Positions 44,042-52,301 of a stretch of 64,000 nucleotides of DNA are shown in pieces; positions within the stretch are counted from its first letter, which is position 1; each line of letters opens with the position of its first letter. The DNA is from Paraburkholderia fungorum. Lineage in GTDB: Bacteria > Pseudomonadota > Gammaproteobacteria > Burkholderiales > Burkholderiaceae. Below the pieces are notes generated by a model that made no database searches, was not told where the DNA came from, and saw only the letters and a program-made list of their open reading frames with translations. The DNA lies in NCBI RefSeq assembly GCF_902833645.1, contig NZ_CADFGE010000018.1, forward strand, positions 1 through 64,000, given 5' to 3'. The position numbers and the translations under genes were made by a program.

Positions 44042-45602
44042 TCTGCGCTCACTGGTAATCGTGCTGGGCGATCAGCTCGACCTCGATGCGTCCGCGTTCG
44101 ACGGGTTCGACCCGGAACAGGATTCGGTCTGGATGGCCGAAGTCGCCGAGGAGTCGACGCATGTATGGTCCAGCAAGCAGCGCACGGCGCTGTTCCTATC
44201 CGCTATGCGCCATTTCGCGCTGAGTGTGGGGGAGGCGGGCCACGACCTCGTCTACACGCGGCTCGATGACGTCAACAACGCCGGCAGTCTTGGCGCGCAA
44301 CTGCACGCCGACCTTCAGCGACTAAGGCCTGCCCGCCTGATCATGACAGCCCCGGGTGACTGGCGCGTGCTGCAGGCGATCAAGACGGTTGCTGCGGCCA
44401 GTTCGATACCGCTGGACGTGCGTGTGGACCGCCATTTTTTTACCAGTGTGCGTGAGTTTGCGGAGCATGCCAAAAGCCGGAAAGTCCTGCGCATGGAGTA
44501 CTTCTATCGGGAACAGCGCAAGCGCCATCAGGTTCTGATGGAGGGCGACGGCCTGTCTGACGAGCCGCTGGGTGGCCGGTGGAACTTCGACAGCCTTAAT
44601 CGCGAGCCCTTTGGCGTCGATGGGCCCGGGTTCGTGCCGCCGCGCGCCTGTTTTGAACCGGACGATATGACGCGCGAGGTGATCGCGCTGGTCAATGCCC
44701 GCTTCAGCGGGCACCCCGGGCGGCTCGACGACTTCGGCTGGCCTGTAACACGAGCTCAGGCGTTGCAATCGCTGAGTGATTTTATAGAAGACAGGCTGCC
44801 GCTGTTCGGACGCTACCAGGATGCCATGTGGCCTGACGATCCCTGGCTCTACCACGCCCAGATTTCCGCTGCGCTCAACCTGAAGCTGCTGAACCCGCGA
44901 GAGGTAGTGGCGGCTGCTGAAATGGCCTATCGGAACGGCCACGCTCCGCTTGCCAGCGTTGAAGGTTTCATCCGCCAGATCCTTGGCTGGCGCGAATATG
45001 TGCGGGGCATCTACTGGACGCAGATGCCTGCATACGGTGAGCGCAACCTGCTGGATGCCCAGCAGGAACTGCCGGCATGGTACTGGACCGGGGCCACCGA
45101 TTTTGCGTGCCTGCGTGACGCTTTGGCACAAACGCTGAGACACGGTTACGCCAATCATATCCAGCGCCTGATGGTGACCGGCCTTTATGCCCTGATGCTG
45201 GGCGTTCAACCGCAAAAGGTGCATTCATGGTATCTCGCGGTGTACGTCGATGCTGTCGAGTGGGTCGAACTGCCGAATACTTTAGGCATGAGCCAGTACG
45301 CCGATGGCGGGATGATGGGTAGCAAGCCTTATGTGGCGACCGGAAAGTACATTCAGCGCATGAGTCCCCACTGCAGGAACTGCCGCTACGACCCGGGCGA
45401 GAGGGCGGGTGAGCGTGCCTGCCCCTTCACCACGTTGTACTGGGAATTCCTGATGCGCCATCAGGCCTTGCTTGCCAAAAATCCACGTATGGCACTGCAG
45501 GTGAAAAACCTCGCCCGTCTGAGCGCGGCTGACAGGCAGGCCGTTAGCGAGCGTGCAGCGGCAATCCGCCGGAACGAGGTTGGATGTGTCCAGAAGGCAT
45601 AA
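44034..45602 (+). CDS. FeS-type bacterial cryptochrome/(6-4) photolyase-like protein
   Basis: A 522-residue protein of the PhrB/CryB (FeS-BCP) class. The N-terminal antenna domain starts LRSLVIVLGDQLDLD; the C-terminal FAD domain has GFIRQILGWREYVRGIYWTQ and GLYALMLGVQPQKVHSWYLA. Cys359, Cys447, Cys450 and Cys463 (SPHCRNCRYDP; RACPFTTLYW) have intervals of 88, 3 and 13, identical to the four [4Fe-4S] ligands of Agrobacterium PhrB. Such proteins repair (6-4) photoproducts or act as photoreceptors, and use a lumazine antenna. It is encoded next to DUF2256, as is usual. Confidence 0.93.
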   Translation: MASLRSLVIVLGDQLDLDASAFDGFDPEQDSVWMAEVAEESTHVWSSKQRTALFLSAMRHFALSVGEAGHDLVYTRLDDVNNAGSLGAQLHADLQRLRPARLIMTAPGDWRVLQAIKTVAAASSIPLDVRVDRHFFTSVREFAEHAKSRKVLRMEYFYREQRKRHQVLMEGDGLSDEPLGGRWNFDSLNREPFGVDGPGFVPPRACFEPDDMTREVIALVNARFSGHPGRLDDFGWPVTRAQALQSLSDFIEDRLPLFGRYQDAMWPDDPWLYHAQISAALNLKLLNPREVVAAAEMAYRNGHAPLASVEGFIRQILGWREYVRGIYWTQMPAYGERNLLDAQQELPAWYWTGATDFACLRDALAQTLRHGYANHIQRLMVTGLYALMLGVQPQKVHSWYLAVYVDAVEWVELPNTLGMSQYADGGMMGSKPYVATGKYIQRMSPHCRNCRYDPGERAGERACPFTTLYWEFLMRHQALLAKNPRMALQVKNLARLSAADRQAVSERAAAIRRNEVGCVQKA

Positions 45603-45894
45603 ACCGGAAGTGTCCGACGGCGTATTGTTTGCGGATGACTTGATATCGGACGCCGGTCTGGGTGCGCCCGAACCCACTCTGGCGGCTGCCCGTGCGCGCA
45701 TTTCCGCCGTACGACCTGCTGTGTACGCCCGCACCCGCAATGCTTTGAACGGCGCTGTCAGCGGCCTGTCGCCTTATATCACTCACGGTTTTGTCACGTT
45801 GGCGGAGGTGGTAGCGGGCGTGAGTGGGACCCGGGCTTCACGCGACTTTCGTACCACGGCCGAGTTGCTGGCGAGCAATGCGGTGCTGCGATGA
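45586..45894 (+). pseudogene. Truncated photolyase FAD-domain gene (N-terminal third)
   Basis: GTG 45586, preceded by GAGG, opens a 102-codon ORF containing ARISAVRPAVYARTRNALNG, then AVSGLSPYITHGFVTLAEVV, the entry to the FAD domain of small photolyase-like proteins. It then breaks off at SGTRASRDFRTTAELLASNA followed by a stop. The family continues for about 150 more residues (a GWREYFR-type block), which are missing, and no continuation is found in other frames downstream. It overlaps the end of the FeS-cryptochrome gene and looks like a decayed cluster member. Confidence 0.75.
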
Positions 45895-46074
45895 TCCGAG
45901 CGAAGCAGTTAGGTGCTGCGCGTCAATTAGGGTGGGTTTTACCGGCAACAAGAAGCGTGCGGGAGAGGCGTCTGAGCGTGTCGACGCTGCCGCTGCGAAC
46001 AAGCGCGGCGCTCGCTTGAGACGTCTGGTTATTCCGGATGCTGCACGCGACAATTGAACCACGCCAGTGCCTGG

Positions 46075-46102
46075 AAAAAAAAGCCCGTCCAAGTGGACGG
46101 GC
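46075..46102 (-). terminator. Rho-independent terminator reading on the minus strand
   Basis: GCCCGTCC-AAGT-GGACGGGC (46083-46102, 8-bp perfect stem) with an A run at 46075-46082 on the plus strand, so minus-strand transcripts end in a U tract. It most likely terminates transcription from the porin gene ending at 46360. Confidence 0.8.
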
Positions 46103-46319
46103 CAAAATGTTACTCGGAGAAAGTCGCGTCGGCGAAAGTATCAGCGGACTCTCGCTCCGCATTCACTGCGCCATGACCACCGTTTCATCGGGACCCGCGA
46201 CAGGTGTCCCGACGCATCTGGACGCGACCTTTTCAATCAGGCTGTATGGGTCGTGCCCGGATGATCTTTGCGCCGGCGAGTGCTTCGCCGGCGCACCTGA
46301 CTGTTGCGTCGTCACACAT

Positions 46320-46341
46320 GGCAAATGCCATGGCATTTGCC
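46320..46341. repeat. Perfect 22-bp palindrome downstream of the porin gene
   Basis: The two 11-base arms, starting GGCAAATGCC, are exact reverse complements with no spacer, 18 bases after the porin stop. Another strong stem (GCGCCGGCGA-GTGC-TTCGCCGGCGC, 46271-46297) follows further on. They are probably 3'-end mRNA structures ahead of the true terminator at 46075-46102. Confidence 0.6.
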
Positions 46342-46359
46342 GCTCTGCGTCGAGCCGCC

Positions 46360-47487
46360 TTAGAAACGGGTCAATATGCCGACAGAACCCATGACCTGAT
46401 TGCCCGTTGATGAAGCACCACCCGCGTTGTACAGGACTGCGACGTTCTTGTTGCCCGTTGCGTGCTGATACATCGCTTCGGCATACAGTTCCGTACGCTT
46501 GGACAGCGAATACCGGGTAATCGCGTTGATCTGGTTCCACTTCGGATCTGTACCGTACGACGTTGCGCCACTCAAATGTGCATCCGTGTAGGCGTACGAA
46601 ATGCCGACCATAAGTGCCGGCGTGACTGCGTACTTGCCGTTGATTTCATAGTTGTCGAAACTAACCCCGCCTTGCTTCAGGCCGAACGCGTTCGTATCCT
46701 GGTACTGGCTGTGCGTGTAGACAAACCCGACGGTCGCAGGACCGAAGCCGTAGCTCACGCCCGCGCCCGTCGTACGCTGCACATCCGACGTCAGGCCGCC
46801 TTTGAACTCTGTCGGGTCAGCGGCGCCTGTGGTATTCGGATTCGAAGCGCCCGAACCGTTGATCTGCAAATAGGCGGCAGCCACGTTCAAGCCACCGTAG
46901 TTGTAGCTGGCGCCCGCACTGTACGCACGGTCGACAGCAAAGCCGGTCTGGGTGTTGCTGAACGCGTACATGCCGCCGGCCTTGAAGCCGGCATAGTCGA
47001 GACTGGTGAACTTGACCGCGTTGTTGAAGCGGACGCTATGTTGAAGGTTGTCGTTGTCATACGGGTGCGCAAACCCCGAGTCACCAAACGTGCCTGCAGT
47101 AGCAGACAGGGGCGAGACGAAATCGACCATGGAGTCATACTGGCGCCCCAGCGTGACCGCGCCAAAATTTTTGCTGCTCAGGCCAACGTATGCCTGACGA
47201 CCGAACATCCGGCCTCCCTGACCGAGCGTGCCGTTATTGACGTTGAAACCATTTTCGAGCACGAAGATGGCCTTCAGACCGCCGCCGAGGTCTTCCGCGC
47301 CGCGCAGACCAAACCGGCTACCGCTGATATTGCCGCTCGCCAGTGCGACCCGGCCGCTGCCGCCGACGTTATTGGTGTACGCGATACCGGCGTCGACGAG
47401 ACCGTACAGCGTGACCGAACTCTGTGCATGGGCGGCCGATGCGGCAAGCGCGGCAGAGACGGCGATGGCGACGGGGATCTTCTTCAT
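46360..47487 (-). CDS. Outer-membrane porin, OmpC-like betaproteobacterial type
   Basis: A 375-residue porin. Signal peptide MKKIPVAIAVSAALAASAAH ends AHA; the mature protein begins QSSVTLYGLVDAGIAY, and SRFGLRGAEDLGGGLKAIFV and AYVGLSSKNFGAVTLGRQ are family blocks; the C-terminal MGSVGILTRF ends in Phe. It differs from the 5.5-kb porin by longer extracellular-loop segments (SGASNPNTTGAADPTEFKGG), so pore selectivity probably differs. Terminator and 3' stems follow. The mRNA leader before it contains GGAG-like sequence near ATG 47487. Confidence 0.95.
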   Translation of the reverse strand: MKKIPVAIAVSAALAASAAHAQSSVTLYGLVDAGIAYTNNVGGSGRVALASGNISGSRFGLRGAEDLGGGLKAIFVLENGFNVNNGTLGQGGRMFGRQAYVGLSSKNFGAVTLGRQYDSMVDFVSPLSATAGTFGDSGFAHPYDNDNLQHSVRFNNAVKFTSLDYAGFKAGGMYAFSNTQTGFAVDRAYSAGASYNYGGLNVAAAYLQINGSGASNPNTTGAADPTEFKGGLTSDVQRTTGAGVSYGFGPATVGFVYTHSQYQDTNAFGLKQGGVSFDNYEINGKYAVTPALMVGISYAYTDAHLSGATSYGTDPKWNQINAITRYSLSKRTELYAEAMYQHATGNKNVAVLYNAGGASSTGNQVMGSVGILTRF

Positions 47488-47885
47488 GAATTAACTCCAG
47501 CGTGTTGGGATTGAGACTTGAACAACGGCGCGAGTATAGGAGGGCTAATGCAGCGCGGCCTCGGTTTGTGGCTGCATTAGACTCTTCCGGTTTTCTGGAG
47601 TAATCCGTCACAAATTCGCAATAATGCTGATCGCACCGTGCCAGTAGAGGCGTAGGGCTGCTCTATTTCGTCCCTTCAAAACGGGCAACGTTGTATTGGA
47701 GCGACGATGTCGCGCCAGCCTGCATTCGCAGTTCTGAACTATCGGGTGGCGAACGTGACAAGATGGCCGTGCGGCACCTTCAGGTGCCTTCCGGCCGACA
47801 GCACCGCGATGGCATTCAAGCGCACAGTATTTCGGCAGGACGTAAGTCCTCGCATCAATGGTGGCCAGTACACCGATGAGCGCAT
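47488..47885. promoter_or_regulatory. 398-base region upstream of the porin and downstream of the sensor kinase
   Basis: It should hold the porin promoter (minus strand). A 60-codon plus-strand ORF from 47707 (MSRQPAFAVLNYRVANVTRW) ends just before the kinase stop; I do not recognise it, and it has no clear Shine-Dalgarno. I see no terminator for the kinase gene other than this spacer. Confidence 0.4.
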
Positions 47886-50234
47886 CTAAATTTCAGGCTG
47901 GTCCAGTACCTTATCCAGCTCTTCTAGGGTATAGGGCTTGCGCAACGCCTTCCAACGAAACTTCAGCGCTGGAACGTCGGGCATCTCATTGCCCGAGGCG
48001 AAGACAATGCGCAGCGCAGGCTGTATCTGAATCGCCTGTTCGGCGAGTTCGATTCCGGACATGCCGGGAATCACCAGATCGGCGAGTAATACGTCGAATG
48101 CCTCGTCCCTCAGCCAGCGCAGGGCCTCTTCCGGCGACGCGGTCGCGGCTGGGTCGTGTCCGAGTATTTTTGCCAATTCGCTCGTAGCTTCCAGCAGCGA
48201 GGGATCGTCGTCGACCAGAAGAACCCGCAGACCTGTCGTGCCGCAGCCTGCTTCCGACGCCGTCGCGCCCTCGCTCTCAAGCGGCGCGCCGGCTCCTCCC
48301 AGCAGCTGGCGGATCTTGTAGGCGAGTTGTTCGCGAGTGTATGGCTTGCTCAGCAGTTCGACCCCTGGGTCGAGCCGTCCACCGTGAATGATCGCGTTCT
48401 GCGTATAACCGGAGGTGAAAAGCACCTTCAGGCGCGGCAGAAGCTGCACCGCTTGCGCAGCCATGTCGGGACTGCGCACGGCCCCCGGCATCACGACATC
48501 GGTAAAAAGCAGGTCAATGTGGACGCCGCTTCGAATCACGGTCAACGCCTCTTCGGCGCAGTCTGCCTTCAGCACGCTGTAACCAAGACCCGACAGCGTA
48601 TCGACGACGGTCGATTGCACTTTGAGATCGTCTTCCACGACGAGAATGGTCTCTGTTCCGCCTAGCAACCTGACGCTCGGTCTCGCGGGAGGTTCCATTG
48701 CCGCTTCGGTGGAGCGCGGCAGGTAGATCTTCACGGTGGTGCCATGCCCGAGCTCGCTATAGATGCGGGTATGTCCGCCGCTTTGCTTGACGAAACCATA
48801 GGCCATGCTCAAACCCAGGCCGGTTCCCGCCCCTTCGGGTTTCGTCGTAAAGAATGGGTCGAATGCCCGCTCGAGCACGTTAGCCGGCATGCCCGTGCCC
48901 GTGTCGGTGACGGCGAGCATGACGTACTGGCCTGCCGGCACATCGGGCAGTCCGGCAACGTATTGATCGTCGAGCATTGCATTGGCCAGTTCCATGGTCA
49001 GCTTTCCGCCATCCGGCATCGCATCGCGCGCGTTGATTGCCAGATTGAGAATGACGTTCTCGAGCTGATGAATGTCCACGATCGTGTTCCATAGCCCGCC
49101 GGCGACGACCGTTTCCACCTCAATGGTTTCACCTAGCGCGCGCCGCAGCAGATCGTCCATGCCTCGTATCGCGGGCGCCAGGTTAATCACAACCGGTCGC
49201 AAAGGCTGGCGGCGTCCAAAGGCGAGCAGTTGGGATGCCAGTTTCGCGCCGCGCTCTACCGCGTCGATCGCCTTGTCAAGCCGATCGCGGGTCCATCGGT
49301 CGCCGGCATGGCGGTTTTCCAGCAGTTCCAGGTTGCCGCGCAATACCTGCAATACATTGTTGAAATCGTGCGCGACGCCACCTGTCAGCTTGCCGATCGC
49401 CTCCATCTTCTGGGACTGGAACAGTGCCGTCCTGGTCTCTTCGAGAGCCCGGTTCGCCTCCATCCGCTCGGTGATGTCGCGGGTGATCTTCGCAAATCCA
49501 GCAAGCGTTCCGTCATCGTTGTGAATTGCGTCGATTACGACGTGCGCCCAGAAACGGGTGCCATCCTTCCTGACCCGCCATCCTTCCGCTTCGAATCGCC
49601 CTTCTCTTGCGGCAGTGGCCAGCCCGCGCTGTGGCAGTCCAGTCGCCGCGTCTGCCGGTGTGTAAAAACGCGAGAAATGCGATCCAATGATTTCCTCGGC
49701 GGTATAGCCCTTGATGCGTCGTGCGCCGGAGTTCCAGTTTGTGATTATCCCTTCCGGCGAGAGCATGAAGATCGCATAGTCGGTCACCCCATTCACCAGC
49801 ACACGGAAGCGCCGTTCGCTTTCAAGTACCGCATCGTGCGCGGCCTTCTTTTCCGTGACATCGCGCACGATATTCACGTAACCGACAAGTTGCCCGCCTT
49901 CCGCATGCAACGCAGTAGTTACGTCGCTGGCCCAAAACGTTGACCCATTCTTGCGGACTCGCCAGCCTTCAGTGTCATGGCGCCCTATGCGTCGGGCGCT
50001 TTCGAGGCAGGTCGAAAGCGCCCGTTTCTGGCGGTCGTCCTCCGTGTAGAGGACGTCCAGCATGTGGCCGATAATTTCGTCCGGCTGGTATCCGTGAATA
50101 GTTACGCAGCCGGGATTCCACGTCAGGATCCGGCCTTCGGGAGAAATCGCACAAATTGCATAGTCAGCGACAGATGCCACCCATTTGTCTGTCCAGTTCT
50201 GGATCGTATCGCCTGGTTGCCGTTTGTCCGGCAT
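47886..50234 (-). CDS. PAS-PAS hybrid histidine kinase with two receiver domains
   Basis: A 782-residue soluble sensor kinase with no membrane segment. PAS1 covers residues 15-128 and PAS2 145-258 (each ending RDVTEKK / RDITERM). HisKA has phospho-acceptor His289 (GGVAHDFNN); the HATPase domain, about 385-507, has NLAINARDAMPDGG, DTGTGMP and GAGTGLGLSMAYGF. REC1 has Asp579 (LLFTDVVMPG) and REC2 has Asp719 (VLLADLVIPG). The PAS domains lack an evident Cys photoadduct motif (GxNCRFLQ), so it is not a LOV sensor. Signals and output are unknown; no separate response regulator is adjacent. Confidence 0.93.
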   Translation of the reverse strand: MPDKRQPGDTIQNWTDKWVASVADYAICAISPEGRILTWNPGCVTIHGYQPDEIIGHMLDVLYTEDDRQKRALSTCLESARRIGRHDTEGWRVRKNGSTFWASDVTTALHAEGGQLVGYVNIVRDVTEKKAAHDAVLESERRFRVLVNGVTDYAIFMLSPEGIITNWNSGARRIKGYTAEEIIGSHFSRFYTPADAATGLPQRGLATAAREGRFEAEGWRVRKDGTRFWAHVVIDAIHNDDGTLAGFAKITRDITERMEANRALEETRTALFQSQKMEAIGKLTGGVAHDFNNVLQVLRGNLELLENRHAGDRWTRDRLDKAIDAVERGAKLASQLLAFGRRQPLRPVVINLAPAIRGMDDLLRRALGETIEVETVVAGGLWNTIVDIHQLENVILNLAINARDAMPDGGKLTMELANAMLDDQYVAGLPDVPAGQYVMLAVTDTGTGMPANVLERAFDPFFTTKPEGAGTGLGLSMAYGFVKQSGGHTRIYSELGHGTTVKIYLPRSTEAAMEPPARPSVRLLGGTETILVVEDDLKVQSTVVDTLSGLGYSVLKADCAEEALTVIRSGVHIDLLFTDVVMPGAVRSPDMAAQAVQLLPRLKVLFTSGYTQNAIIHGGRLDPGVELLSKPYTREQLAYKIRQLLGGAGAPLESEGATASEAGCGTTGLRVLLVDDDPSLLEATSELAKILGHDPAATASPEEALRWLRDEAFDVLLADLVIPGMSGIELAEQAIQIQPALRIVFASGNEMPDVPALKFRWKALRKPYTLEELDKVLDQPEI

Positions 50235-50478
50235 GTTCTACTCCCGGTTTGAATATTGTGGAGGCTGATATGACTGGCCGATATATTATCTCGTTGTCCA
50301 ATTCGATCGCGATGGGAACCGCGCATTCTTATCGTCCGTCGCCCGGCCGGGGGAATGAGGGAATGGCGACGCCACCCGAGTATCAGCACACGTTGCATGT
50401 GTCGTTCGTCAAGCACGGCTCTCACCGAGCACAAAGCAGACGAGCCCGTTCATCTGGCGCATTCGCGCCGAAGGAAAT

Positions 50479-50945
50479 TTACAGGTCGCCCGCACGCGGG
50501 AGTAACACCGAAAACGCCGTCTCCGTTCCGTCAGACCGCGCCTCGATTTCACCATGATGAGCCTTGGCAATTTCGTTAGCAATATAGAGGCCTAGTCCGA
50601 GATTGCTGGCGTCGCTTTTGTCCTCATGTTCGTCGCCCGTGCTAGCGGATCAAAGATACGCGCCAGCGATGTGCGCGCAATGGCCGGTCCGCTGTTCCTG
50701 ACTTCGATACGGATCTGTGTTACATCGCAGATCACCACTACGCGCGCCGGCGCGTCCCGGGCGCCATACCTGATGGCGTTGTGTACGAGGTTTCCGAGCA
50801 ATTGCTGCAGGCGCTGGCCGTCCCAGACGCCCTGCGAATCGCCGATCACGCCCAGCTCTATCCGTTTGTCAGGATGGATGGCGTACAACTCTTCCACTTC
50901 CTCAGCGAGCACGTCCGCGAGGTCAATATTTGCGGCGCACGGTCG
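50479..50945 (-). pseudogene. Frameshifted, N-terminally truncated histidine kinase remnant (HATPase domain)
   Basis: One frame gives AEEVEELYAIHPDKRIELGV, LQQLLGNLVHNAIRYGARDA (N-box) and IRIEVRNSGPAIARTSLARI, then FDPLAR (D/F boxes). At about 50631-50645 the reading changes frame and the G-box continues in the next frame as SNLGLGLYIANEIAKAHHGE, ending at TAA 50479. One indel would restore it. The HisKA and sensor parts upstream are missing, being replaced by unrelated small ORFs. Confidence 0.75.
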
Positions 50946-51036
50946 CGCAACGCGGCCGCTTCCATTTACGCCGCCGCAGGCACGAGGGAGGCGGCGAGCG
51001 CTTCCCATTGCGCCAGGACCAGAATGCGGGATCGAT

Positions 51037-51204
51037 TTATTCCCGGCGACGTCGCCCTCCGGCTTCCCGATTCTCCGTCACGACTCGGCGAACGGCTTCC
51101 ATCAGATCGGGGCGTGCCTCGGGGTCGGGGACCTCGATCAACTTGCGTGGAGCCCGGGCTTGCGGCTTCAGCGTGACACCGAAAGGTTTTTGCGGCGCAG
51201 TCAT
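51037..51204 (-). CDS. Small hypothetical protein, 55 residues
   Basis: ATG 51204 has GGAG 7 bases upstream. The product starts MTAPQKPFGVTLKPQARAPR and ends in a basic tail GGRRRRE; the middle IEVPDPEARPDLMEAVRRVV could form a helix. I do not recognise it. It lies between the kinase remnant and another small ORF on the same strand, and codon use looks like its neighbours. Confidence 0.5.
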   Translation of the reverse strand: MTAPQKPFGVTLKPQARAPRKLIEVPDPEARPDLMEAVRRVVTENREAGGRRRRE

Positions 51205-51272
51205 GGTTAGTCTCCGGTCTGATGACGGCTGATTCGGACGGCAAGCTTGGGTTTGTTTGTGATTTTTGATAA

Positions 51273-51455
51273 TCAGGCTTTCGGGGCTTTAATGAGTGGG
51301 GAGCTATGCACGCCGTGCGCGGTACGTCTCCAGGCTTCGTCGGCACGCTGCTGGGCTGCCTTCACGGTGTAGGAGACGCTTTGCTTGGCCCGCGGACCCG
51401 ACAAAAACGCTGCGGTCAGCCCGGAGAATGTCCGACGGTCGGTTTTCGTAACCAT
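51273..51455 (-). CDS. Small hypothetical protein, 60 residues
   Basis: MVTKTDRRTFSGLTAAFLSG starts at ATG 51455, preceded at 6 bases by GGAGCG. The product is basic and contains a helix-like SYTVKAAQQRADEAWRRTAH. The family is unknown to me. It is 68 bases upstream of the 55-residue ORF and might be cotranscribed with it. Confidence 0.45.
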   Translation of the reverse strand: MVTKTDRRTFSGLTAAFLSGPRAKQSVSYTVKAAQQRADEAWRRTAHGVHSSPLIKAPKA

Positions 51456-52301
51456 GGCGCGCTCCGTATTTGTCTCCGGACTATAAGTCTAGATCTTCGC
51501 GCGCGACCTACGATACTGTACGTTTAGACATATCTCACAGCCCGTAAGCGACCGGAAAGGACGCAGCGCCCGAGACCGTTGTCGGCACGGACGATTGGAG
51601 AGCGCTTTTGTAACAGTTTTCCGGTCTTGTAACTTCGCGCAGGCTGCGGCGGCATGTCCTCATACGAATGCAGCACGGACGACGGGGCGAGCGGAAACGA
51701 TCCGGCCAAATGGCGTAAATCGTGCCTCGGCCACTGTTACAAAGGAAAATTTTTCGTCTTGAAGCCAGCAACGGCGACCGATACTGTGAGCTCACTCGCG
51801 CGGTCTATCTCGTCCTGCGGGTGTGTGATTCAGGCGGCGTCCCGACATTCAGGCGGTGACGCCGCTCTTTTTTTGTGCCCGAGCTTTTCATCAATGGTTC
51901 GTCAAGCTGGAATGTCATCCCGTCACTTATGCGTATTACGGAGTCGACGCCAGATATGTTGCATTTTCCCGAGGTCGCCGACGAATGGGAAGCCGGCGAT
52001 TCGAATTGCTCATGTCGTTTCAGGCAACAACTCGGGGCGGACAGTACGAGGACGCAACTATCAGCTTTGAGTTCGCACAGTGGCCCGGCGGAGCGACGCT
52101 TAAGTCGAGTGCGACGAATTTCGGCGGTACCTAAGGTCCTACTATCGCGCGACCAGGACTCCTTCTGTTCAAGCTTGGATCACGGGGCTGAAATCGGATG
52201 ACGCCCGCCGGCCGGCGCTTCACCAGTGGCGCGCCCATACCGAAACATCGATCCCAAGGGAGCCATGCCTCCCACGAAACCGATCAACCCCCCACGCTGC
52301 A
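51456..52301. other. ~850-base region without a recognised gene
   Basis: Only short ORFs with no family likeness are present. Notable structure: TTGTAACAG (about 51608-51616) and its reverse complement CTGTTACAA (about 51737-51745) form a long-range inverted repeat, with a further TTGTAAC near 51630, and a strong hairpin with a T tract lies at 51834-51873. It may be the debris of a lost gene, or an untranslated regulatory stretch. Confidence 0.5.
51834..51873 (+). terminator. Candidate Rho-independent terminator without an upstream gene
   Basis: GCGGCGTC (51834-51841) pairs with GACGCCGC (51858-51865) over a 16-base loop and is followed by TCTTTTTTTG. It reads on the plus strand, yet I find no plus-strand gene for some 4 kb upstream, so an unannotated transcript or a lost gene may end here. 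Confidence 0.55.

Noticed and set aside
45895..46057. Short Lys/Arg/Ala-rich ORF after the truncated photolyase
   Set aside because: It starts from a GTG without a ribosome-binding site and is low in complexity; probably chance.
46462..47514. 350-codon plus-strand ORF antisense to the porin
   Set aside because: The minus strand has a full porin with signal peptide and terminal Phe; the antisense product is Arg/Val-rich noise.
47707..47889. 60-codon plus-strand ORF overlapping the kinase 3' end
   Set aside because: No Shine-Dalgarno, no recognised domain and overlap with the kinase gene; kept only as a note.
47886..50234. Possible LOV photosensor partner for the LitR-like regulator
   Set aside because: Neither PAS domain has the conserved cysteine motif of LOV domains, so there is no evidence for flavin photochemistry.
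51654..52070. 138-codon ORF in the 51.5-52.3 kb gap
   Set aside because: Cys/Ser-rich irregular translation crossing a strong terminator; no family likeness and other frames look equally random.
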